Below are positions 24,047 to 34,446 of a stretch of 64,000 nucleotides of DNA, one piece after another. The DNA comes from Albula goreensis (taxonomy: Eukaryota > Chordata > Actinopteri > Albuliformes > Albulidae). The DNA lies in the NCBI GenBank assembly GCA_022829145.1, contig CM040743.1, positions 35,815,841 to 35,879,840 on the forward strand. The letters are read 5' to 3'. The notes below the pieces were generated by a model. It was not told the DNA's origin. It did not search any database and saw nothing but the letters and a program-made list of their open reading frames with translations. Positions within the stretch are counted from its first letter, which is position 1, and each line of letters begins with the position of its first letter. Made by a program: the position numbers and the translations under genes.

Positions 24047-26116
24047 AAGAGGGACTATAAGAAATGTGGATATAACATGTGTGCCGAATTCCTAGTTTCC
24101 ACTATTCGTGTATCAAATGAAGTGTCAAGATCACAGTCCAAAGAGTCGCATGAAATAAAAACAAAATACCTCATACTTGGCTCACCTATCCTATAGTTGA
24201 CCTCTTTATTTCCACCTTATTGGCATTCTTAAACCTAAGCCAAAATACTGCACTAATTATGTGTCTTTAAAATTCTTGTCAAAACTCTCTTACATTCATA
24301 GGTCATAATGCCATTGATGTTAGGAGCAAACAAAAACCTGCTTGGTTGGTAAAGCACAATGGAGTCCATTGTTTCTGCAGTATGCGTCATTGAAAATGTT
24401 CATCTAGGAAAAACAGCTGAACAAAATCAAGCCAGGCGAGATGACTGGGGAATAAACACCAAAAGTCCAGCAATCACTTATCTACTTGTCTGCACTAATA
24501 ACTTTTACAGTCATCATCTCCATCTGCAGTCCTTCGTCAACACCTCTTCCCCCTCAAAACATTTCCTGGATCTACAGTTCTGGAACGACATTGTGTACAC
24601 AAAGCATGTCATATTATGACAAGCGTCTTACCAATATTGTGCACTTGACCGTGCGTTACACCGAGCTATTAAACTCACAGTGCTCCGTTTTAAACATTCT
24701 TTAATCCAGTTATAGTGCTGACTTTTTTTTGGAAGGGGGTGTCGCGGAGGCTGGAGCAATTGAGGTAATGCATCTTAGTATCAGTATTATTCTTGGAACA
24801 TAATGGTTGATAGCGGTTTTATAACAAATGTTGATTTGTCACCCTTGCTATTAAATGTATAATGTATCCACACATTCCTGGTGTTACATGCTTTTTATTT
24901 GATTTTGGTTTTCTTCTTTTCTACACACATGAACTTAATATTTATTTCACAGGAAGCTTTATACTGTGTTTCACTGGTGTCTTCCCACTGGGAATGTCCT
25001 GCTCTAATCCAATTCATTGTGCTCAAAAAGGTGTGTCAAACCATCTTGGTAAACAACTTTGCGCCCCGCCCTCCTTGAGCATGCCACCTGGGCCCACGTG
25101 AGTGGGGGTATCAGGCATCTTGACGACCCCTTTTTGCTTTCTTGGGTTTGCGCTATAGAATTGCTTTTGAAAGACTATAATTGAGAGTTTAGCAAGTGAT
25201 CAGAGGCCTTGCCTTCGACCTAACCTTCTCAGGTAGCCCTGCACAATAGGGCCTGAAAACACACCTGACTTCCCCTCAAGAGTATGGTGTGGGGCTGGGT
25301 AGCTGATGCATTAGGTAAACACATACACCTCATTAACTTTAGCCAATGGAAATGCCACCTTTCCAAAACATAATGGTTTGTATATGTATTATATACATAC
25401 GAAATATATGACTGTCGTATGTATGCAAATATAGAGTATATTATTACATTAATATTAAATTAATACATATACAAAAAGCATTATGTTCACTTTGCTCATA
25501 GGAGTTTTCATCTCTCACTGCTGAGCTGTTTTGTATGAGATAAGAAACATTAAAAATCTTAACATTAGTCTGGGTGTAAAGTAAACAGTCAAAGTAAAAT
25601 GTCCAAACACAGCTGTGATTGTTATGGTATTTGAACAATTCACAACAGTTGGTGTGCTACATCTATATAATGGCCTCTTCCCTGCCTGTGACCAGGTATA
25701 GCATTTACAGGGTTTACTTGTTCCCTGAGCTGATTAAAATGTGGGACACAGTGAGGGGTATTAGGCTTCAAAACTTCACTAGAAGACCTTTGCAATATGA
25801 TTCCTGAATGCACCAGCTACAAAGATGTACAGTAATCCTTCAACAGCAGCAGCCACCCGTTTAGCTATGAGAGCACCGTTTGCACAGCTGTCCTGGACAC
25901 AAAGATGGAAAATAACATTGACACATTCCTAGTGTGTGTTTCTAAAGGGTGGGTGGACAGGGGGCAGCAGAAGGACCTAACAGCTTAGTAAACCGGCGGT
26001 GGGATTCCCCGGAATGTCTGAACACTATCCTCTGTGTTTTGTCTTCAATAATCCTTCTCCTTATCCTGGTTTCAGAGGCCAATTGCCTTTTATCCAGCAC
26101 CACCCGCTCTCTCCCC

Positions 26117-26117
<1 letters not shown>

Positions 26118-26155
<38 letters not shown>
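26118..26155. repeat. (CA)n microsatellite in inhba intron
   Basis: About 19 uninterrupted CA units. Open frames crossing it (poly His-Thr or Cys-Val) are artefacts. Confidence 0.95.
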
Positions 26156-26156
<1 letters not shown>

Positions 26157-26679
26157 ACAGGGGCAGATTCCCCTTTGGTTCAACCTCTGTTCTACCAACT
26201 ACCCTCTGTCCTATTGCTAAATGCATTGCTTATTGCTCCACAGAATTGAAGAAGTCAGTGAGCAGACTGCACAGAGACAGTGGCACATTGAGCATGCTAC
26301 TGTGAAAGAAGGTGAGAGTTTTTTTTCTGTCACAAATGTACAAAACTCTACTAAAGCACCAAAAAAGTGCCACAGAGTATACTTTCTTTGCTGGGTAACA
26401 AAAGGGTATCGCTTATACCATTGAAGGCCTCATTGGTTCTTTCCCAAACAGAAGAGTTCAGAATGTCAACCATGAATTGCAAGCTCAATATCTTTGGCCC
26501 TCATTTTTGTGTCTGATCATTTTCCATATAAACAATCGCATAAATGTGTAACAGCATAAATACTTTCATATTTTCCTTTGCCCCAGCTCCATATCAGAAA
26601 CCTTCAGTTTCAAAATAAACTCACCAAGGCGATGGGGATGGAGTTGCACTAAACACTAAACATTCGAAGGACAATCAGA

Positions 26680-27260
26680 AAGATGAAGAGTGTTCCTGGG
26701 ATTGGGCTGGCTTTTTTCCGCGGGGTTCGAGGACGGTCGGCTGGCATCTCGAATGGCTGAAGTGGCCCCCGCTGTGGCGGGAGAGCACTTAGAGGTGCCA
26801 CTGTAGAGGCGCACAAGTGCTGCATGTGTGCCAAAGGTCAACCGTGCCACCGGTCACGTAACCCCCCGTCTCTGGGTCTCCAGCCTTAGGGGATGCCGCT
26901 CTCGCTCTCTCTATCTCTGTGGCCGTCTCTCTCGCGGACTACCTCTGTCTGTGGTAGTCTTTGCCGACTCGCAGTCGAGCCTGTGCCCCTGCCATCGGGC
27001 CAGAGATGAACCGACGCCAGGCTAAATTTATCACCCCAGCAGAACGGACAAGACACGGAGCCAGGGCAGAGAGACATAGCCAGCCTCACGGAGGAAGCCC
27101 AGGGCTAGAGCCTCGACAGGGATCAAAGCGGGAGCGCATGAATCATGGCCCCTCTCTCGCTCTCTCTTTGTCTGCCTCTCTCTTTCTCTCTCTTTGTCTG
27201 TCTCGCCTGTTTGTCGCCCCACATAGCCAGACCAGAAGAGCAGAGGAAAGCATTTTTTGC
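26680..27260. other. GC-richer, CT-repeat-bearing block in the inhba intron
   Basis: More CpG and GC than the rest of the intron, with CTCTCGCTCTCT-type tracts at 26896-26942 and 27151-27206. Several overlapping small frames on both strands look like composition artefacts. It could be an intronic CpG-rich regulatory block. Confidence 0.35.
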
Positions 27261-29559
27261 ATTACCCATTACCCATTACCCAAGATAAGGGGGATTCCCT
27301 CAAATTAAATTTGCAGAAGGATTTGCATGTGGGATGTGTTAATGTAACTCTTCATCAGAGGAATAAAACACTTTATGTCTGTGATCTTCATTTGACCCCA
27401 TGTGTACTCTGACAGTGTGTGCAGACAAATATTGGGAGGCCTTCCTTAGCATGGATAGGGTTGCTGAAGCTGTGTTGTTACCCTGCTTCTGTCCTTCTGA
27501 GTGAATGACTTTACCCAAAAAAGGCGCAGGCAAGCATGCAAATTTTGTATTGGGTGTGTGCAACATAATACCCCAATTGCAGAGCTGTAACATAAGTTAC
27601 CTTAGATTAAAAGAAAAAAAAATGTGTGTGTGCGTGTGTGTGTGGGCTAACACACTAGCTACATCAGAGATAACAATGGGCTTGATCATACTCATAACCA
27701 TTACTATGCGTCTCATTGTGTGAGATACACGAGCTCAATCGTGATTGCTGATCTCTGCAGGAAGCGACAAGAGAGGCAAGCGATCGGATGAGGGTTGCAA
27801 CAGTTCAGTAACAGCAAAGACACAACAGAGGAGCGTATCGCATAGCACTCCTTTCAACCATGTGCCAGCCCTGAAAGAGCCTCGCGGTGCAAACGTTCAT
27901 CCCATCCCTTCCTCCTTTCACTCCTGCTCCCCCCTCCTGTCCGATACGGAAAGACAAAGTTTTGCCTGCCTCCCTGAGACAGCCTGTGGTACAAAGGTCT
28001 TCCTCCGTCGAGCCTTTTGGCCATGCTTTGAAACGGAACCACGGGGGCTATAATAGTCTGCGACTAGGGTTTCGCATGACACCGTTCTTCTTTGGTGTTT
28101 TTGTTTAGGCCTTCAGTTCAGGATGCAAGGAAATACAGTACGGCCTTCACTCGGGGACTCGTACTCGCTCTGTGTAACCCGCCAGAGGCGTATTTCAATA
28201 CTTTTGCACTTGGCAGCAAGGCAAGAACGGCTCCTAAAGACCACTTTGGATAATAGGGACTTCTCCTATCTCAATATTTCCATTAATCCTTTATTACCCA
28301 ACCCCGCCAATTTGTATGCAGTTTAGTAGATTGTCTGCATGAAGCCAGACACAATATAATCATGAGGTTAGGGGGATTGTTTGCAAATCAACAATTCAAC
28401 CGTTTATTGGCCTTCAGCTGGCATCTATAGCTCACAAAATATGCATGGCCTTTAGCAAATGGGTTTAGGCTGCAAGATTGAAAATCATGCCCATATCATT
28501 TAGCTACAGCTAAAATATAGCTGTAGCTATATCTACCATATTCTGTGTGCAAAAATGTGAAAAGTGGATATTGAAATCTGTAGTGATGTGTGCTGATCAC
28601 AGGAACTGTAAAGACTGTCTGAAAAACTATCATCCTTTTTTGCATTGAATGGCTGACTTATTATACAAAATACATTTTGGAAAAACATATTAAGTATTTT
28701 CTGAATGTACGTTTGCTTGCTTGCTTGTTCAAGTGCACTATGTTTCTCATGGAACAGCAACAAGTTTGAATTGATTGACCTTCCTGTGGTAGTTAATGTA
28801 AACACATGGTCAATGTTTGACTTGATTTCAGGTTTGATATCTTTCATTCAGAAAAGTCCTTGGGCTCCAGTATCGATCAATGTGTACAGAATACACAGTT
28901 CTTGGCCAGTGAAGTTCAGCTTTCGTCAAGCGGTAGGCTACTGTAGAAATAGTAAGAAGTGAAATATCACAGCCTACCATCTCAGCAGCCTTTGGAGAAA
29001 AGATATGCACATATGTACCCTATAACAATAGGAATGCATTCTGTAGGTCATACAAATTTTGGCATGTTTCTCAGCAGGAGAGCATGCTTGTGAGGGGTTC
29101 AGTTCCTACAATTTTCTATGGCCACAGTCTAGCATTGAGTTCAAGGCACCTGACTGTGAACCAGAGGGTTTTTGGTATGACAGTGATGGAATGATCAGAT
29201 CGGCTCATCAGCCATCCGGCTGGTCAGCAGCGGAGGACAAATCATATGTCGTTTTTCCTTTTTTTCCCATCCATGAATGGACGAATTTGTGACTGATTGC
29301 CCGTATTTGCCAAGCTCTTTCTGTCCAAATTGCACTTAAATATCCTACCATAAATGAATCGAAGTAACCAAGATTGACAGGAGCTGAGAGGCCCCCACAA
29401 CGTGAGGACTGATGCATACATCAGAATTTCATTAACAACGTCGTGTCTAATTTATGACTTCATTCAGAAGAGCAAATGGCTGTGAAATTGGCAGCGTCTC
29501 TCTCTCTCTCCCTCTCTCTATCAGCTCCTGAAGCTTCCATCCAATAGGGATGGCTCTCT

Positions 29560-29800
29560 CAGGTAGTCCCGCCCCCCAATTGCTGCACAGCCCAAAGCAA
29601 TTATATATATTTCGTTGAATGAAGCAATTATGCACAGTTAACAGTCCTGTGGGCTCGCTGGGCTGGAACTCTATATCCCCAGCACATTGTTAATTCTCCT
29701 AATTTCATAAATCTTTGAGCAGGCCGTTTTTTTTCAATCTGGGGTTCATTCATGGCCTATTTATAGTGCGAAGCCATTATGCGCATTTATGTAAGCAAAC
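29560..29800. promoter_or_regulatory. Candidate conserved non-coding element in the inhba intron
   Basis: Non-repetitive AT-rich sequence with repeated AAGCAATTAT motifs (near 29596 and 29625), TTGTTAATTCTCCTAATTTC and GCCATTATGCGCATTTATG, a texture typical of vertebrate developmental enhancers. This is inference only. Confidence 0.2.
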
Positions 29801-30849
29801 ATGTACAGGGAATCTGCTGCCACAGATGCTTTCTTCAACAGAGGATTAGGTTGATAGCAGCTTTTGAAAGTCGGCTTGAAGTTTTGTGGGTGTGTATTAC
29901 ATGAGAACACAAACTTGAGCAGGATTTTTTTTCAACCTCTGTGTGTAACATTACACCTAATACAGTAGTGACTGCCCACTGCACTGTGAATTGAAACTTT
30001 TTCAGAGGCTATCCTTACTTAAATTTAATACTTGTGTCAATATATATTAAGATAACGCAGTAAATTAATTGATTTTACTTTGGGTTTTCAATGTGAGATC
30101 ACATTAGGCTGACAGACAAATGAGTTGCGACTCCTGTTTCCAAAGAATGTACAAGTTGTTCATTTGCTCGCCTCTTTGGAGATCGGATCATTGCTTTCAG
30201 TTGTTTTACATTCATTTGTAGGCTTATATGGAAGCCAGTCTCTCTTGCCTGTGTGTGTCTCAAGTTTAGCCTCCCCACTCTTGCGTTTTAAAACAGTGGG
30301 GTGCAGTGTGGTTTGTTTTGAGTCACAATAAAACTGATACCACTCAAACAAGCAAGGTTACAGCCGCCTGCAGAGGGGAGGCAGGTCCTCTACGCAACTA
30401 AGAAATTATCTGGCAAGGGTAGACATGAAAAAGAAAACAAAGGACCATGAAGCTGATGTATGAGCTGAGGATAACACCTCTGTCACTACTTCTGTACTGC
30501 TACTCATTTCAAAAGACTCTTTGTTTTTATTATTATGTTTTGTTTTTTTTTAAACTGTTTGTAAGCGAGCGTTTCTACATCATTTCCGTACATTAATGCT
30601 TGACTAAATAAAGAAGTTTTTGGCATCAAAAAAAAACAAAACAAGTTTTTCAAACAAGTTCTTGATCATCAGAATTTAGAACCCATTATACATCCATTGA
30701 TGAGATATACCTGAGCAAGTCGGTGATATGAATGGAGGACTTATTGTTAGCGGTGTAACTTATGAACGATATTGTTTTAATAATTGGTGTCTCACAATGC
30801 ATTCAGTGCTAATTGCAGTCACAAACGTACCGACATAAATTTCCTGACC

Positions 30850-31110
30850 TCAGCTTCAAAACAGCTGAGAGCCGGCGCCTACACAGGCAGCGTCACCGAG
30901 CTGAGCTGCCTCACACATGCCTGGATTTAGAACAGTTTGTATAAATAACAGACCAATAAAATAAAGAGCTCCCAGTCGTGCTAATCGCATACTATACGTC
31001 CGTCCCCGCGCTGCCTGACAGAGCCGCTGCTGACTAAGACGCTGCTCTCTGCGGTGGCACTAACATGCCCTTGCGTGGAAAAAAAAGTGTTTGCTTTGAA
31101 TTAAGTGAAG
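30850..31110 (+). promoter_or_regulatory. Candidate antisense promoter and first exon inside inhba intron
   Basis: TATAAATA lies at 30940-30947 on the plus strand, with CCAAT at 30953-30957. GC-richer DNA (30990-31060) follows, starting 50 bp downstream, and then a strong donor-like GAA|GTAAGTGAG with its GT at 31110-31111. This is the layout of a core promoter plus short first exon, on the strand opposite inhba. Human INHBA has a known antisense lncRNA (INHBA-AS1), so such a transcript is plausible. A small ATG frame at 31065 reads through the donor but shows no recognisable domain. The parts could co-occur by chance. Confidence 0.25.
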
Positions 31111-32510
31111 TAAGTGAGTTTGTTTCTGCCTTGCTGAATATGGGAGCAAGCTGTTCTCTGTGTCGCGGCCATACTATCATTACTGAAGCCGGCGAGCAGA
31201 CGCCAGACAGTAGTTATTATCTCCAGCCAGCGACCCGCATCATACAGAAGGAAAGCTGGAACGAGGGGAAATAGGTCTCTCCGCCTGTTGCTCTCCTCTG
31301 GCCGAGAGAAAAAAGCAGCCGGACGTTTTGAAGGGACAGAAGGGAAGGAAACGAATAAAACTGTTGGCAGTGGAGTTTTGGCCCACTTCCACGGATGCAA
31401 TTGTACAGATTCTATGAGGGGAGACTGTAACAATGCATGCTGAAGAAGTCACACATGGCCAGTTTAGTTAATCTCCTTGACATAGAGGGGTAGTTAACCT
31501 AACTGGTATTTTCTGTGTGATTTACATATAGCTAACTTTTCAGTATGCATTGAGCATGCAAATTGGGAAAATATGTTTTCATCTTCATCAAAAAGCATGT
31601 CCTTTTGTGAACATTTTAAATGTTTGCATAACATCTGGTTGAATACTGGCCTTCACTTTTAATTAAACTCTCAGATGATAAAACTTGTGGTGCTCTTTTT
31701 GTGTGCTGGGTATCTTTGAGCTCAACTTCTGAGCATGCCTTGTTATATAGCCTTTTTGGAAGCTCTTTGGGGAAGTGGTTTTCCAGTTATTGTCTGTGCT
31801 TGCGTGTACGAGACTCTTTTTGTGGGTATTCCACTCAAATCCAATTAATCTGGCAAGAGACTGTACTTTGTTCTTCACCTTGTTTAAGATCTTCACTGAA
31901 CATGTTGTTCATTTTGGAGCGAATACAAAACTTTATAATATAAAAAAAGAATGTATCTATGAATGCATAGATACACTGAATGTGAATGTATCTATGCATG
32001 GAGTTTATAATGACCATCTAAGCAAGTAGATTTCACACACAGATGCAATGACACTGCCTACATCTTTCAACAATGCGCCGAAATAGGAACATGTTGTATA
32101 GCTAAGTGTAACACACTATGAACAACCTGACACCACACACGAGGGAGAAGAGGCCATCAACCAAAATCTAACAAACGAGGTGAGAACTTGGCAAACACAG
32201 CACTGTAGCACACCCCAGGCTTAACTTTCCAATTTGCTAATCCAGAGGACTCTCAATTCAACAGGGAGCATGCATGATGCTAAATAAAGTCATTCCTCAC
32301 CACAACAAGGCATTTTCCATCTGTTTGTACCTTCTAAATCACCTCGGTTACAACATTCTGCCGGCCTACTTCTCATGCAAATGTTCTCAGACTTTTTGTG
32401 TAAGATATAAGTAAATGGGTTTCTACAGGTGCGTGAAAGCATCTGCCATTAGGATTTTTTTCTCAGACTAAAGGAACGTCTGACTATGGATCTTGAACAC
32501 AAACAGACAC

Positions 32511-32565
32511 ACGCATGCACGCACGCACACACACACACACACACACAAACATACACAAACACACA
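32511..32565. repeat. (CA)n / (GCAC)n microsatellite in inhba intron
   Basis: CGCATGCACGCACGCAC followed by about 11 CA units, then AAACATACACAAACACAC. Confidence 0.9.
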
Positions 32566-33337
32566 ACATCACTTCTCTTTCAGACTCTTACATTTAGCAT
32601 CCCACAAACTTTTGAAAGTCCAGACTATAGGTGACACATCTGAGTATATGTAATGTAAAACTGTTCACCAGCCTTCAGCCATTATATCTACAAGGAGCAC
32701 ATATCTATGAGTTTCTTTACAGTGTGGCTTCCCATGCTGTATGCATTGAATGGACCTTATCCAGTCCATTTGTTTAAGGACATGGCATTTTACAGAAGCA
32801 GAAAGAAAGTTGCTCCTCGCATCCTGAACTGCTCTCTGACTTTGCCTCACAGTGCTGCTTTGACTGTCTGGGAAAGCAGATGGAAATTTTGACAGCATCT
32901 AAGCCTTATGTGAAAGTAATACTGGCTAGTTATTCTTATTGTAGGGATTGATACTGAGCTGCTTATGCCAGTCTTGCACTCCATAAAACACAAGCACAAG
33001 TGTAAAAGCACCAAAATGCAAGAGGATTTTACAGATGACTGCTGTCTGATTATTTCAAACAGCAGGAGGTAACCAGATGCCTTGAAATAGAGAGAGGGTG
33101 TGCAATAACTGCTTTGCCCATCCCATTAAACTGTTCTCCTTTTATGTCAACAGGTCTGCTTAATCTCTTTACATCTGCAGGTGGAATTAAGATGCATGCT
33201 GATGCGGCTACCGCTAGCGTCGATCCCCCTTTAATGAACCAACCCCCTGTCAGAGAGCTTTTCCTCGAAAGAATTAGGCTCGCAAACTTGTCAGACGGGG
33301 TTAGCGTCCCCTCTCAGAGAAAGTGCAAGACGTAGAC

Positions 33338-33378
33338 GCGCACGCATGCTCACACGCACACACACGCACGCACACACA
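33338..33378. repeat. CA/CG-rich repeat abutting the inhba donor site
   Basis: CGCACGCATGCTCACACGCA then ACACACGCACGCACACACAG. In the transcript this is a TG/CG-rich tract starting roughly 10 nt into the intron. Confidence 0.85.
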
Positions 33379-33381
33379 GGT

Positions 33382-33391
33382 TCACTTACCG
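33382..33391 (-). other. inhba: 5' splice donor of inhba coding exon 1
   Basis: The minus strand reads CG|GTAAGTGA, an almost ideal U1-complementary donor. The exon ends at 33390. The phase (one base of codon 142) matches the acceptor at 24027, and the junction keeps reading frame and family alignment. Confidence 0.9.
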
Positions 33392-33813
33392 GCTTCAGCG
33401 AAGGTGATGATCTCCGAGGTCTGCTCTGCGAGGTCGTTCATCTCTGCCCGGCTCTGGCCCTCGTCCTCGATCTCCACGCTGCCGTCCTCTGCCACGCGGC
33501 CCACATGGAGCTTCTTGATGGCGTTGAGCAGCGCGGCGCGGGGGACCGGGTGCGTGATGTTGGGCCGCTCGTTCAGGTGCAGCATGCTGAGGATGTGGCG
33601 TTTGACGGCCTCCACCATGTCCTGCTGGCCAGACGGGTCCTTCTGCAGCCCGGCCAGCGCGCAGGACGGGCAGGCTGTGGCTGAGAGGGACTCCTGCTCG
33701 GCCACGGCCACCTCCTCCGCCGACAACGACCCCATTGGGGTAGGGGAGCAGCTCCCGGTCAAAATCCCAGAGAGGAGTAACAACATTCCACTCAGTACAG
33801 CCAGAGAAGACAT
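33390..33813 (-). CDS. inhba: inhba coding exon 1: signal peptide and N-terminal prodomain
   Basis: Encodes residues 1-141 plus the first base of codon 142. I chose the ATG at 33813-33811 because it sits in a good context (AGG before ATG) and is followed by a hydrophobic signal sequence (residues 4-19) and then SPTP, the residues that follow signal cleavage in vertebrate INHBA. The frame stays open upstream to a GTG at 33870, but that is not a plausible eukaryotic start. Family landmarks in order are the prodomain CPSCAL motif (Cys48, Cys51), MVEAVKRHILSMLHL (66-80), PRAALLNAIKKLHVG (91-105) and EQTSEIITFAEA (130-141). An NIT glycosylation sequon lies at Asn85, where the human protein, from memory, has DVT. 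The exon ends GCC G|GTAAGT, a phase-1 donor. Confidence 0.93.
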
Positions 33814-33960
33814 CCTCAGTAGGATAGGCCTTTGAGACAGTAAGAAGCAGCTCTGACAGCAACAACTCACAAAACAAAGAACAGGAGGCCTCTTCCCTCT
33901 CTGCTGCTACTAAAAAAGTGGCACTAAGGATTCCTACCTAAGTTCAAAAATTCAAAGTAT

Positions 33961-34025
33961 GTGTGTGTGCACACGTGTGTGTGTGTGTGTGTGTGTGTCC
34001 GTGTCTGTGGGTGTATGTCTGTGTG
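33961..34025. repeat. (GT)n repeat in inhba 5' flank
   Basis: GT units with interruptions, about 150-210 bp upstream of the inhba ATG. Confidence 0.9.
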
Positions 34026-34104
34026 TTTTTACCTGTGTCTATGGCAAAAAAGTTGGAGCTAAATGAATCAAAAAATGAATTTTAAAAAAAGTATAATCCT
34101 GATG

Positions 34105-34109
34105 TGACG
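34105..34109 (-). promoter_or_regulatory. inhba: Candidate CRE half-site upstream of inhba
   Basis: CGTCA on the minus strand (plus TGACG), the CREB half-site, about 290 bp before the ATG. The match is short and weak alone. Confidence 0.15.
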
Positions 34110-34326
34110 GAGAAGTTTTTGGATAAAGAGCGGCAGGATTGAGCAGAGAGAAGATTTACAGGTCTGGTCTCGCTTTGCTGGAGTCTTGTCCGGTCCTTGG
34201 AAAGTTTGAGTGGTGTACAGGGCAGTCGGTTTCGGTGGTGCCCCAGGGATGTGCAGCGCTCTGGAGAAGTCTCGTAGTGCTCACTGTGCAGGACTTGAAT
34301 GGTTTTGTGGAAGTGGGCTGGGTTAG

Positions 34327-34446
34327 CTCTCTCTCCCTCGCTCTCTCTTTCTCTCTCTCTCTCTGGACTTCTCTCACTCTCTTTCCCTCACTGTAATTAT
34401 ACCTCCCTCCCTCCTCCTCCCTCCCTCCCTCCCTCCCTCCCTCTCT
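34327..34446. repeat. (CT)n and (CCCT)n polypyrimidine block
   Basis: CT-rich at 34327-34364 and (CCTC)n at 34402-34446; purine-rich (GA/GGGA) in inhba sense. It lies 0.5-0.6 kb upstream of the ATG and may be a nuclease-sensitive, H-DNA-prone promoter-flank tract. Confidence 0.9.

Larger units (their letters stand above)
24028..33389 (-). other. inhba: inhba intron between the two coding exons
   Basis: A 9362-bp phase-1 intron. In transcript sense it begins GTAAGTGAA right after codon 141 plus one base, followed within a few bases by a TG/CG-rich repeat. It ends in a pyrimidine-rich tract (TTCTTTTCTGTCACCCTCCAG) at the acceptor. A single large intron splitting the prodomain at this position is the usual INHBA structure. 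Inside it I see a (CA)n array at 26.1 kb, a GC-richer CT repeat block at 26.7-27.3 kb, AT-rich conserved-looking sequence at about 29.56-29.80 kb, a TATA box on the opposite strand at 30.94 kb and CA repeats at 32.5 kb. I found no additional coding exon. Confidence 0.88.
21328..33960 (-). other. inhba: inhba gene locus (activin/inhibin beta-A subunit)
   Basis: The approximate gene span covers two coding exons, one large intron and a probable 3' UTR. The protein is a secreted TGF-beta-superfamily ligand. Dimers of it form activin A, and it pairs with inhibin alpha to form inhibin A; known roles include FSH release, ovarian follicle function, mesoderm and tissue patterning, and repair. Both coding exons read in one phase across the junction, and 424 + 776 coding nt give 1200 nt, or 399 residues plus stop. 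Family genes usually have two coding exons, and the human protein is 426 residues. Teleosts often keep two co-orthologues (inhbaa and inhbab) and I cannot say which this is. The transcript limits are inferred: the 3' end is one plausible AATAAA (minus strand, 21333-21328) and the 5' limit is unknown. Confidence 0.85.
33814..34200 (-). promoter_or_regulatory. inhba: Candidate inhba 5' UTR and proximal flank
   Basis: No in-frame stop separates the ATG from 33870, so this part is probably transcribed. Vertebrate INHBA commonly has an upstream non-coding exon; a possible acceptor on the minus strand (CTTTTTTAGTAGCAG, ending about 33904) would fit. Further upstream lie a (GT)n tract at 33961-34025 and a CRE half-site (CGTCA on the minus strand, 34109-34105), about 290 bp before the ATG. 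CREB/AP-1 control of INHBA is known in mammals; the site here is only a five-base match. I could not find a convincing TATA box close to the ATG. Confidence 0.3.

Noticed and set aside
23201..24196. 331-codon plus-strand open frame
   Set aside because: Antisense shadow of inhba exon 2; no domain, and it overlaps a conserved, fully explained coding exon.
27262..27283. Three tandem ATTACCC units as telomere-like repeat
   Set aside because: The vertebrate telomere unit is TTAGGG/CCCTAA; this unit differs and has only three copies.
33868..33870. GTG upstream start that would add 19 residues to inhba
   Set aside because: Non-ATG start in a eukaryote, and the added residues precede a complete signal peptide beginning at the ATG at 33813.
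33395..33877. 160-codon minus-strand frame rich in Gly/Arg/Pro
   Set aside because: Overlaps inhba exon 1 in another frame; the true frame carries all family motifs.
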